Shown: positions 16,920-25,496 of the stretch, piece after piece
How the letters are laid out: each line of letters starts with the position of its first letter
Position numbering within the stretch: the stretch's first letter is position 1
From: Phycisphaerae bacterium
Lineage (GTDB): Bacteria; Planctomycetota; Phycisphaerae; UBA1845; Fen-1342
Assembly: GCA_017999985.1 (NCBI GenBank)
Contig: JAGNKU010000001.1
Location: 735,276-799,275 of the forward strand
Length of the DNA stretch: 64,000 bases
Direction of reading: 5' to 3'
Program-made: the position numbers and the translations under genes
Notes under the pieces: model-generated
Seen by the model: only the letters and a program-made list of their open reading frames with translations
Told to the model about the DNA's origin: nothing
Database searches by the model: none

Positions 16920-19649
16920 ATGAGCGAAGCTGCGTCCGCCCCCGCGACCGCCGAACAACTGCGGAACCTTCTGCGCCGCTGCGACGCCCAGGCCATGCAG
17001 GTCTTCCAGGGCGCAACCAGCGTCTGCGTGTCCCGTGCGCAGTACGAGGTCACGCCCGAACACCTGCTGCTGCGGCTGCTCGACGAAACCGTCGGCGATG
17101 TGACGCAAATCCTGAGCACGTTCAAGGCAGACCGGGCGCGGCTGCGCCGCGGCGTGCAGCGCGCCCTGGACGAAATGCCCGGCCAGCACCGTGCCAAGCC
17201 CGCGCTGTCGCCCAAGTTGATCGAGCTCTTCCAGGCCGCGGGCGTGCTGGCCGACGAGTTCGGCTTCGAGCAGATTCGCCCCGGACTGCTGATGCTGGCC
17301 CTGGTGCTCAACCCGGACCATGTGCGCCTCGGCGAGTTCGCTTCCGAGCTCGAGCGCATCAACGTCGATCAGCTCCGCGACCATTTCCACGAGATCGTGC
17401 TCGGACCCGCGGTCGCCGGCCCCGCCGAGGGCCGTCCGGCACCGGGGCCCGGCGGCGCTGGAACGGCGCTGGCACAATTCACGATCGACCTGACCGCGAA
17501 AGCTCAGGCGGGCAACATCGACCCGGTCTTCGGCCGCGACCCCGAAATCCGCCAGATGATCGACATTCTCGGCCGGCGGCGCAAGAACAACCCAATCATC
17601 GTCGGCGAGCCAGGCACCGGGAAGACGGCGATCGTCGAGGGCCTGGCGCTGCGCATCACGCAGGGCGACGTGCCGCCGTTCCTGCGCGGCGTGAAGCTCG
17701 TCTGCCTGGACCTGGGTTTGCTGCAGGCCGGGGCCGGCGTGAAGGGCGAGTTCGAGAACCGCCTGAAGAACGTCATCCGCGAGATCAAGGAAAGCCCGAC
17801 GCCGATGATCACGTTCATCGACGAGGCGCACATGATGGTCGGGGCCGGCGCGGGGGCGGGCGGCGGCGACGCGTCGAACCTGCTCAAGCCGGCGTTGGCG
17901 CGCGGTGAGCTGCGCACCATCGCCGCCACGACCTGGGCCGAATACAAGAAATACTTCGAGAAGGACGCGGCGCTGGAGCGCCGCTTCCAGCTCGTGCGCT
18001 GCAACGAGCCGGCGATCCAGGACACGGTCGTCATGCTGCGCGGGCTGAAGGAGAAGTACGAGAAACACCACAAGGTCGTGCTGCTCGACGAGGCGGTGGT
18101 CGCCGCCGCGGAACTCGCCAAACGCTACGTCAGCGGACGCTTCCTGCCCGACTCGGCGGTGGATCTGCTCGACACGGCGGCGGCCCGCGTGGCCGTGGCG
18201 CTGACGACGCGGCCCGCCGGGCTGGAGGACCTTGACCGACAGCTCACAAACCTGGACACGGCGGTCGCGGCGCTGCATCGCGACCAGGCCGCCGGGCTGA
18301 GCATCGACGAGAAGATGCTGACCGAGATGGAGGCTTCGCGCGCCAAGCTACTGGATGAGCGAGTGAAGACCGAGGAGCGCTGGCAGAAGGAACTCGCGGC
18401 GGTGAACCGCGTGCGCGACCTGCGGGCCAAGCTGCAAGGCGCCGACAGCCCCGACGCCATTGCGCGCCGCGAAGAGGCCGCTACACAGAAGCCCGCCGGG
18501 GATGGTCAGCCGGCCGCGGCCGCCGGCCCGGCGCCGGAAGCGCCCGCGATGGACCAGACCGAGCTGCGCCGGCAGATCGCCGAGAGTATGGCGGAATTGC
18601 AGGCGATCCAGGGCGACAACCCGCTGCTGTTCCCGCAGGTGGACGCGAACGCCGTCGCGGCCGTGCTGTCAGATTGGACCGGCATCCCGGTCGGGCGCGT
18701 GGTGCGCGACCAGATCGCTGCGACGTTACAGATGGAAGAGCGGCTGAAGAGCCGCGTCGTGGGACAGGACCACGCGCTGGCGATCGTGGCCGAGAAGCTG
18801 CGGGCCTCGAAGGCAGGCATCGGCAACCCGACGCAGCCGATGGGCGTGTTCCTCTGCGTCGGCCCGAGCGGCACTGGCAAGACGGAGCTGGCCCTGTCGG
18901 TCGCCGATCTGCTGTTCGGCGGCGACCGCTTCCTGACCTCGATCAACATGTCGGAGTTCATGGAGAAGCACACCGTCTCGCAACTCAAGGGCTCGCCGCC
19001 CGGGTACGTCGGCTACGGCGAGGGCGGCGTGCTGACCGAGGCCGTCCGGCAGAATCCGTACTCGGTCGTACTGCTCGACGAAGTCGAAAAGGCCCACCCC
19101 GACGTGATGAACCTGTTTTACCAGGTCTTCGACAAGGGCAATCTCGCGGACGGCGAGGGCCGCGTCATCGACTTCAAGAACACGGTGATGTTCCTGACCA
19201 GCAACCTGGGCACGGACGTGATCCAGCAGATGTGCGAGTCCGGCGAGGAGGTGGACCCGAAGGAGCTGCGCGAGGCGATTTACCCGCACCTGCGCGAGCA
19301 CTTCAAGCCGGCCCTGGTCGCCCGCATGACCGTGATTCCGTTCTTCACGCTCAAGGACGACGTGCTGCGGAACATCGCGCGGCTGAAGCTCGCCAAGGTG
19401 GGTAAGCGCCTGGCCGCGGCCCACAAGATCACATTCAAGGTGGATGATGCCGTGTATGCGGCCGTCGCGGCGCGTTGCCAGCAGGTGGACCTCGGCGCCC
19501 GCCAGATCGACCATGTCATCGATCAGGCCGTGCTGCCGATCCTCTCGCGTCGCCTGCTCGAGCAGATGGCCGCCGAGAAGCTCGCCCCGGTCATCCGGAT
19601 GGGCGTCGACGACGCCGGCGAGTTCACGTACGAGTTCTCAGACACCTAG
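16920..19649 (+). CDS. tssH: T6SS sheath-recycling AAA+ ATPase TssH (ClpV)
   Basis: ClpV disassembles contracted TssBC sheath. It is a 909-residue class-I Clp ATPase: an N-terminal Clp_N-like domain (residues 1-150), a first Walker A at about 229-236 (GEPGTGKT), Walker B with FIDEAHMMVGAG, a coiled middle domain near 430-560 rich in Glu/Arg/Lys, a second Walker A at about 648-655 (GPSGTGKT), and the C-terminal D2-small domain. Its position within the tss operon separates it from the housekeeping ClpB. No deletion or damaged motif was noticed. Confidence 0.95.
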   Translation: MSEAASAPATAEQLRNLLRRCDAQAMQVFQGATSVCVSRAQYEVTPEHLLLRLLDETVGDVTQILSTFKADRARLRRGVQRALDEMPGQHRAKPALSPKLIELFQAAGVLADEFGFEQIRPGLLMLALVLNPDHVRLGEFASELERINVDQLRDHFHEIVLGPAVAGPAEGRPAPGPGGAGTALAQFTIDLTAKAQAGNIDPVFGRDPEIRQMIDILGRRRKNNPIIVGEPGTGKTAIVEGLALRITQGDVPPFLRGVKLVCLDLGLLQAGAGVKGEFENRLKNVIREIKESPTPMITFIDEAHMMVGAGAGAGGGDASNLLKPALARGELRTIAATTWAEYKKYFEKDAALERRFQLVRCNEPAIQDTVVMLRGLKEKYEKHHKVVLLDEAVVAAAELAKRYVSGRFLPDSAVDLLDTAAARVAVALTTRPAGLEDLDRQLTNLDTAVAALHRDQAAGLSIDEKMLTEMEASRAKLLDERVKTEERWQKELAAVNRVRDLRAKLQGADSPDAIARREEAATQKPAGDGQPAAAAGPAPEAPAMDQTELRRQIAESMAELQAIQGDNPLLFPQVDANAVAAVLSDWTGIPVGRVVRDQIAATLQMEERLKSRVVGQDHALAIVAEKLRASKAGIGNPTQPMGVFLCVGPSGTGKTELALSVADLLFGGDRFLTSINMSEFMEKHTVSQLKGSPPGYVGYGEGGVLTEAVRQNPYSVVLLDEVEKAHPDVMNLFYQVFDKGNLADGEGRVIDFKNTVMFLTSNLGTDVIQQMCESGEEVDPKELREAIYPHLREHFKPALVARMTVIPFFTLKDDVLRNIARLKLAKVGKRLAAAHKITFKVDDAVYAAVAARCQQVDLGARQIDHVIDQAVLPILSRRLLEQMAAEKLAPVIRMGVDDAGEFTYEFSDT

Positions 19650-19672
19650 CGCAAACAGCGAGGTGAGCGATC

Positions 19673-22315
19673 ATGGCCCTGGCGCGAGACATGAGTAAAG
19701 CCCAAATGGCCTTTCAGGTTGCGGGGCGCGACCTGGATGAGTTCCTGGTGGTCCGCTACCGCGGGACCGAGGGGCTCTGCCAGCTCTACAAGTTCGAGAT
19801 CGACGTGGCCACCCAGACCGAGGGCATCATGCTGGATGCCATCGTGGGCAAGCCGGCCGTATTGAGCATCAACACCGCGACGGGGGAGCGCTGGTTCCAC
19901 GGCATCGTCGGGCGGCTCGAGCTGACCCAGGAGACGGTCGGCCAGACGTATTTCCGCGTCGAGCTGGTCCCCGCCGTGTGGCTGCTGACCCACCGTTACC
20001 ATTCGCGCATCTTCCAGGGCAAGACCACCCAGGAGATCATCACCGCCGTGCTGACCGAGGGGGGCATCGCCAGTGACCGCTTCAGCTTCGCCCTGGAGCG
20101 GGACTACACGCCACGCGAATACTGCGTCCAGTACCGCGAGACCGACTACAACTTCATCGCCCGACTCATGGAGGAAGAGGGCATCTGGTGGTACTTCGAG
20201 CAGACCGAGGAGGGGCACACGCTGGTGATGGCCGACTCGCGTTCGGCATACAGCGCGATCGAGGGCGAGGCCACGCTGGCCTACCGCAGCGCCACCGGCA
20301 TGAACGTGGAAACGGAGCACATCGTCCGCTTCCGCGTTGCCCAGTCCATGCGCCCGGGGGCCGTCGTGCTCAACGACTTCAACTTCGAGAACCCGCAGTT
20401 GCGGCTCGAAGCCCTCGATGACGCCGGCCGGGACCAGGCGCTGGAGTTCGCCGATTATCCGGGCGAGTTCCTCGAGCAGGGCCAGGGCACCACGCTGGCG
20501 CAGATCCGCAAGGAGGAGTTTCAGGCCGGCCGGCTGGTCGGCATCGGGCGCAGCAACTGCAAGCGCCTGGCCGCCGGCAAGACCTTCACGCTGAAAGACT
20601 TCCCCTCGGCCGGCTACGACGACGACTACCTCGTGACCACGCTGGTTCACCAGGGCAAGGAGGCGACGACCCGGACTACCACCGGCGGCAACGGCCGGAC
20701 GCACATTCTGGACACCCGCGCGCATCAGTCGCTGTTGCAGGCGCGGACCAACGAGAACCCAGTTATTGCCCAACTCGCCGAGGCGCTCCTGCAGATCGCG
20801 ACGCGGCTGCAGGCCGGCGACCCGACCGCCCACCGCGCGCTGACCTCGTGGCTGTATCACGCGGGCCAGGTCACCCGGGACCTGCCGGCCACCGCGGTGG
20901 CCTCCGGCGCCCATCCGCTGGCCTGGCTGTCAATCCCCAATCTGCTGGCGGACGTGCAGTCCAACCTGATCGACTTCGACGTGCCGGTGTACGAGTGCAC
21001 GTTCGAGTGCGTGCCCGCCAGCGTGGTCTATCGGCCGGCGCGGGTCACGCCGTGGCCGGTGATGCGCGGCACGCAGACAGCCCGCGTGGTCGGCCCGGAC
21101 GGCGAGGAAATCCACACCGACAAGTACGGCCGCGTGCGCGTGCAGTTCAACTGGGACCGCGCGGGCAGCGAAGGCGGGCAGCCGAAGCTGTTCGGGGCGG
21201 ACTCGTCGTGCTGGATCCGCGTGTGCCAGGGCATGGCCGGCGGGGCCTACGGCATGATGTTCCTTCCCCGCGTCGGCCAGGAGGTGATCGTCGATTTCCT
21301 GGAGGGCGACCCGGACAAGCCGATCATCATCGGCCGCGTCTACAACGCCGACCACATGCCGCCCTACAAGCTTCCCGACGAGAAGACAAAGAGCGTCATC
21401 AAGACGCACAGCAGCAAGGGCGGCGGGGGCTGCAACGAAATCCGGTTCGAAGACCTCAAGGACAAGGAACAGCTCCTCATCCAGGCCCAACGCCAGATGG
21501 ACACGCGCGTCAAGGCCAGCCACTTTCACACCGTCGGCGGCAGCTACCATGTGCTGGTCGGCGGCGAGAAGGACGGCGAGCTGTTCGGCGAGTACCGCCA
21601 GAAGGTCTTCAAGCTCAAACAGACGCACGTGGGCGAAGAACGGCGGGCGTGGATCGAGAAGGACGACTCGCTCAAAGTGGACGGCAATCGCTCGGAGGGC
21701 GTTGGCGGCACCTTGTCCGTCAGCGTCGGCGGCGACGTCGTCGAGAAGTTCGACGCGAACCACAAGCACGAGGTGACCGCCACCTACGCCTGCAAGGCCG
21801 CCGACGTGAAGATCGAAGCGTCGGGAACCATCGAACTGACGGCCGGCGGGAGCTCGATCGTGCTGACGTCCGGCGGCGTCTACATCGTCGGGTCCATTGT
21901 GTATATCAACAGCGGCTCCGGCCCATCTGTCTCCCCGCCGGGCTGCTCCGCCGCGGCCCCCCAGACGGCCGAAGATCCGTCCGCGGCCGATGCTTCGAAA
22001 CCAGGCAAGGACACGCGCTACAGCGGCGCGTCCGCCGCGGTGGCGCCGCTGACGCCGCCGGAAGAGGTCCCCGGCCACGAGTTCGAGGAAGAAGAGCCGA
22101 CGCCGACGCGGACGTCGTGGATCGAGATTCAGTTGGTCGACGAGGCCGGCCAGCCGGTCACGGGCGAACGCTACGAAATTCAGACGTCCGACGGCAAGCA
22201 GCGGACCGGCGTGACAGACGCGAACGGGAAGGCGCGCATCGAGAACATCGCGCCCGGTGAATGTCAGATCTCGTTCCCGCGGCTGGACACCGAGGCATGG
22301 GAGCGGCAGGCATGA
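19673..22315 (+). CDS. vgrG: T6SS spike protein VgrG (TssI) with Ig-like C-terminal extension
   Basis: VgrG trimers cap the Hcp tube. The N-terminal gp27-like part carries YCVQYRETDYNFIARLMEEE at about residues 145-164. The gp5-like part carries the VKVQFNW-type motif as GRVRVQFNWDR and FLEGDPDKPIIIGRVYN, followed by a beta-helix with SVGGDVVEKF repeats. After a Ser/Pro/Ala linker there is an extra domain of about 65 residues (TSWIEIQLVDEAGQPV ... ISFPRLDTEAW) that is not part of minimal VgrG. A related module occurs in the PAAR protein at 25496-27358. GAGGTGA precedes the ATG. The extension probably receives cargo or PAAR; that is inference. Confidence 0.95.
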   Translation: MALARDMSKAQMAFQVAGRDLDEFLVVRYRGTEGLCQLYKFEIDVATQTEGIMLDAIVGKPAVLSINTATGERWFHGIVGRLELTQETVGQTYFRVELVPAVWLLTHRYHSRIFQGKTTQEIITAVLTEGGIASDRFSFALERDYTPREYCVQYRETDYNFIARLMEEEGIWWYFEQTEEGHTLVMADSRSAYSAIEGEATLAYRSATGMNVETEHIVRFRVAQSMRPGAVVLNDFNFENPQLRLEALDDAGRDQALEFADYPGEFLEQGQGTTLAQIRKEEFQAGRLVGIGRSNCKRLAAGKTFTLKDFPSAGYDDDYLVTTLVHQGKEATTRTTTGGNGRTHILDTRAHQSLLQARTNENPVIAQLAEALLQIATRLQAGDPTAHRALTSWLYHAGQVTRDLPATAVASGAHPLAWLSIPNLLADVQSNLIDFDVPVYECTFECVPASVVYRPARVTPWPVMRGTQTARVVGPDGEEIHTDKYGRVRVQFNWDRAGSEGGQPKLFGADSSCWIRVCQGMAGGAYGMMFLPRVGQEVIVDFLEGDPDKPIIIGRVYNADHMPPYKLPDEKTKSVIKTHSSKGGGGCNEIRFEDLKDKEQLLIQAQRQMDTRVKASHFHTVGGSYHVLVGGEKDGELFGEYRQKVFKLKQTHVGEERRAWIEKDDSLKVDGNRSEGVGGTLSVSVGGDVVEKFDANHKHEVTATYACKAADVKIEASGTIELTAGGSSIVLTSGGVYIVGSIVYINSGSGPSVSPPGCSAAAPQTAEDPSAADASKPGKDTRYSGASAAVAPLTPPEEVPGHEFEEEEPTPTRTSWIEIQLVDEAGQPVTGERYEIQTSDGKQRTGVTDANGKARIENIAPGECQISFPRLDTEAWERQA

Positions 22316-22394
22316 GTGCGCGGACCGCCAACGCAGCGCCGGACGGCCGTCCGCGACCGGTGACGCCTGACCGGTGGTTGAAGGGAGTTCGCCA

Positions 22395-24476
22395 ATGGCA
22401 GTGATACGCGAAATTCGCGCCGCGGACGGTGACACGCTTTGCAGTATCGGCGTCGATAGCGGCTTCAAGAACTGCACCAAGCTGCGCCCGCACAATCCGG
22501 ACTACAACACCCGGCCGCTGGCCCCCGGCGACCTGGTGAAGGTTCCCGAGGTAACGCGCAAGGACGAGGCCGGTCAGACGGAGATGACCCACAAGTTCGT
22601 GCGCAAGGGCAAGACCAACCGCGTGTGGATCATCCAGGATCGACACCGCGCGACCGGGCAGGAGGCCAGGGGGGACGCCGTCCGTGAGCTGGCGGTGAGC
22701 AACTTCGTCACCGGCCGCCAGAGCCGGGGCTTCGCACCCGACCCGTGGCGCGACGCGACGTTCTTTGGGTTCAGCGCGGGCGCTTCCGCCGACCCGGATC
22801 ACTTCCGCCTGCTCATCCACGACCTACACGCCCACCGCACAAACACCGACACGGTGGAGGTGCAGCTCCGTACCCAGCGGCCCGTCCTGGGCCACATCCC
22901 CAACGAGATCCAATCGTGGCAGAACCTGACGCAGCCGGGGACCACGCTGGGCCCGATTCGCTGCCGGCGGTGGAACAACACGCCCTGGTACCGCTCGCCG
23001 TACCTGCGGCTGGTCGTCGATGAGGAGGATCGCCAGCTTCGCCGCACCGACGGCCGGATCAACATCGCCAACGACAACGGCGGCACGTCGAACGACGCCG
23101 GCACCGCCGTCACCGACCAAGTGCTGCTCACGCCCGCGCTGGACGATCTGGAGATCGAGATCCTCGACTATCGCGTCGAGGCCTTTCGCCCGGCGCCGGA
23201 CTGTGAGCATGGCGACGCCAACGGCAAATGCCGGGCCCGCGCCGTCGCGCAGGTCGGGAAGGACGAGATCGAACTGAAGCTCAAGGTCGTCCGGATCGGT
23301 GGTCAGGCCGGGTCCGGCGCCACCAATGCCCAGATGCGCCAGATGGCGCTCGTCAACCTGCGCAACCGTTACGCGCAGGCCAACATCGGTGTGAATCTCG
23401 TCCAAGAGCCCGGCCCGGGCGTGACCATCGTCGACAACTTCATCCACGACGTGGCCGAGCCGCGCAACATGATCATGATCTCCGACTTCGACGGCCTGCC
23501 GGCCACGGGCGGCGGCACGCTGCGCGCGGAGGTCAATCTCGCCAGCGGGCGCGTCACCGCCAGCATCACAACGGACCGCGGGGCATCGCCGGCACTTACG
23601 GCCGGCAAGCTCGCGGCGGAACTGCGCCGCCAGGGCGTCACGTGCCGCGTCTCCGCCAACCCGCCCATCATCGGTTCGCCGCGTCCCTACGGCTCGTGCG
23701 ACATCCTCTGCTTCAACCCCGATGGCACCTTGGCCCCGGTCCACAGCGTGACGGGCGATCCCGCCGAGGCCCAGACCATCGGCAGCACCGCCGGCTGGAC
23801 GAACGCCCGCGTCCGCAACGAGGACTTCTACAACACGCCCGCGGAACCGCGGCGCGGCGGGAAGGCCCGCATGGTCGGTTCGCCGGACTACCGCGCCGCC
23901 GCCAAGAACTTCAATCGGCCGGGCCAGTATCTCTGCGCATTGGTCACGCGGCGGCTCGAGACCGCGGGCCTGAACGGCGAGGCGATCTTGCCGCACGTTG
24001 GCATTTCCGGGACCGTCGCGCCCCTGCCGGAATTCCGGCTGGTGGTCTTCGTGAGCCGGGGCGGCTACACCTCGCCGGTGACGCTCTCGCACGAGGGCGG
24101 CCACGCGCTGTGCGACTGCTTCCACACCAGCTTCAGCAACGGCGCCGATCAGGAAGAAGACCATGAAGGCAATATCTTCTGCAACAACGCGGCGCTCGCC
24201 TTTTCCGAGTGGATGTCCGCGTTCGCCCGCGACCGTCCGATTCGCAAGCGCATCTCCGACGGCCCGCTCAACGTCTGGCTCGTCACGCTGAAGCAGGGCG
24301 TGCCGCGCGTCGAGGGCGAGTGGCGCCTCATGGGCGGCCGCCAGATCGGGCGGCCGGCCACTGACCTGCCGGTCGGCGCGGCGGCGAACCCGACGTGTAC
24401 GCAGCGTCTGCGGACGCATTCGAGCGCCATGTTCGTCGCGTTGCGACGTCTCCACGAGGCCCCGACTCCGCGCTAG
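22395..24476 (+). CDS. Candidate T6SS effector: LysM-like N-terminus plus HEGGH metallopeptidase-like domain
   Basis: The 693-residue protein lies between vgrG and the PAAR gene. I chose the ATG at 22395 because aaggga sits 8 bases upstream. The first 65 residues are LysM-like (IRAADGDTLCSIGVDSG, then APGDLVKVPE), followed by MTHKFVRKGKTN, a segment repeated in the PAAR protein. The middle is not recognised. Near residues 566-577 lies HEGGHALCDCFH, a zinc-metallopeptidase HExxH motif with another His seven residues after it, preceded by a hydrophobic strand (RLVVFVSRGGY). There is no signal peptide, which suits delivery by the T6SS. The substrate is unknown. It could also be a structural adaptor with a decayed protease fold. 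Confidence 0.65.
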   Translation: MAVIREIRAADGDTLCSIGVDSGFKNCTKLRPHNPDYNTRPLAPGDLVKVPEVTRKDEAGQTEMTHKFVRKGKTNRVWIIQDRHRATGQEARGDAVRELAVSNFVTGRQSRGFAPDPWRDATFFGFSAGASADPDHFRLLIHDLHAHRTNTDTVEVQLRTQRPVLGHIPNEIQSWQNLTQPGTTLGPIRCRRWNNTPWYRSPYLRLVVDEEDRQLRRTDGRINIANDNGGTSNDAGTAVTDQVLLTPALDDLEIEILDYRVEAFRPAPDCEHGDANGKCRARAVAQVGKDEIELKLKVVRIGGQAGSGATNAQMRQMALVNLRNRYAQANIGVNLVQEPGPGVTIVDNFIHDVAEPRNMIMISDFDGLPATGGGTLRAEVNLASGRVTASITTDRGASPALTAGKLAAELRRQGVTCRVSANPPIIGSPRPYGSCDILCFNPDGTLAPVHSVTGDPAEAQTIGSTAGWTNARVRNEDFYNTPAEPRRGGKARMVGSPDYRAAAKNFNRPGQYLCALVTRRLETAGLNGEAILPHVGISGTVAPLPEFRLVVFVSRGGYTSPVTLSHEGGHALCDCFHTSFSNGADQEEDHEGNIFCNNAALAFSEWMSAFARDRPIRKRISDGPLNVWLVTLKQGVPRVEGEWRLMGGRQIGRPATDLPVGAAANPTCTQRLRTHSSAMFVALRRLHEAPTPR

Positions 24477-24494
24477 CTCCGCAAGAGGTGAGAC

Positions 24495-25496
24495 ATGCTT
24501 CCTCAACCCCCCAACGGCTATCTGGACAAGGCGTCCGCGGACCACGCGCTGCTCACCTTCCTGAAGGCGAAGAAGTTCGACATGCCGACGCCGCTGCCCA
24601 AGCGGGTCGAGCCGCGCCAGGCCGGTGAGTTCGCCAGCAAGGCCCTGGAAAAGGACGCCCTCACGCCCCCCGAGGCCGGGCGCCTCAGCGAGCTCGTGCG
24701 CTTCTTCAACCTGCGCCAGACCGCCCCGACCCTCGCCCAACGACTGAACCGGCGTGAGTCCGGCGAAGCCGAGTGGCAGCGGGCCCTGGTCTTCACGACG
24801 CTGCTCGCGGATGTCGGCGATGACACCCAGGCGCGGCAGGCCGCCGAGTACCTGCGCTACCTGGCAGGCACGCGGGCCGCGTCCGAGGCGCCGGAGCAGA
24901 TCATCGGCGCGTATTTCGCCCTGCCGGCGGGCGCCGACCCGAAGATCGTCACGGACCTCCTCGACGCCGAACAGCAAAAAGCCCAGGCAGCGGGCGCCCA
25001 GGATGAGGATGCCAGCCGCCGGGCCGCCGAGCTGCAGTCGCTGAAGTCCGACCGCTTCGCCCGCGTCGAGCGCGCCCGCAAGCGGAAGTTCGAGATTCTC
25101 GCGTTGAAGGACCCGGCCCGCCGGCGCAGCCAGCTGGCCCGCGTTTACCTGGAGCTCGAGGTTTACCCCACCACCAGCATGCAGCCCTGGAGCCTGATGA
25201 TGCTCCAGCGCGAATGCGACGAGGGCACGCCCGCCGAACTCGCCGCCGTCTTCGGCGAAATCCTCGACTTGATGCGCATGCCGGCGGGCGTCGTCGGGCC
25301 CACCGGCGAGAAGCCCACCGGCGAGGAAGAAGTCGGCCTGCTCACGCGCTGCGTGCGGGCGATCGAGTTCTATCTCGGCTCACTGACCGAGGAGCAGCAG
25401 AAGTTCGTCGACAGCAAGAAAGATTTCCCGCGCGAGCAGGACGACGTGCTCTGGTGGGAGCTGGAGCCGGCCGCGGCCCGCGAGGATGAACGCTGA
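24495..25496 (+). CDS. Unknown helical protein between effector and PAAR genes
   Basis: I do not recognise this 333-residue protein. It is highly charged and predicted largely helical from its composition (for example SLKSDRFARVERARKRKFEIL near residues 180-200), with a helical-repeat feel and no signal peptide or membrane helix. AGAGGTGAG precedes the ATG, and its stop overlaps the PAAR start (TGATG), so it is co-translated with the spike protein. Placement between a candidate effector and PAAR suits a cytoplasmic chaperone/adaptor for loading, or an immunity protein. Sequence alone does not decide. Confidence 0.8.
   Translation: MLPQPPNGYLDKASADHALLTFLKAKKFDMPTPLPKRVEPRQAGEFASKALEKDALTPPEAGRLSELVRFFNLRQTAPTLAQRLNRRESGEAEWQRALVFTTLLADVGDDTQARQAAEYLRYLAGTRAASEAPEQIIGAYFALPAGADPKIVTDLLDAEQQKAQAAGAQDEDASRRAAELQSLKSDRFARVERARKRKFEILALKDPARRRSQLARVYLELEVYPTTSMQPWSLMMLQRECDEGTPAELAAVFGEILDLMRMPAGVVGPTGEKPTGEEEVGLLTRCVRAIEFYLGSLTEEQQKFVDSKKDFPREQDDVLWWELEPAAAREDER

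Noticed and set aside
437-22315. The locus as a phage tail or extracellular contractile injection system
   Set aside because: TssK, TssL, TssM and ClpV are present, which define a membrane-anchored T6SS; no phage head or eCIS AAA/fibre genes were seen.
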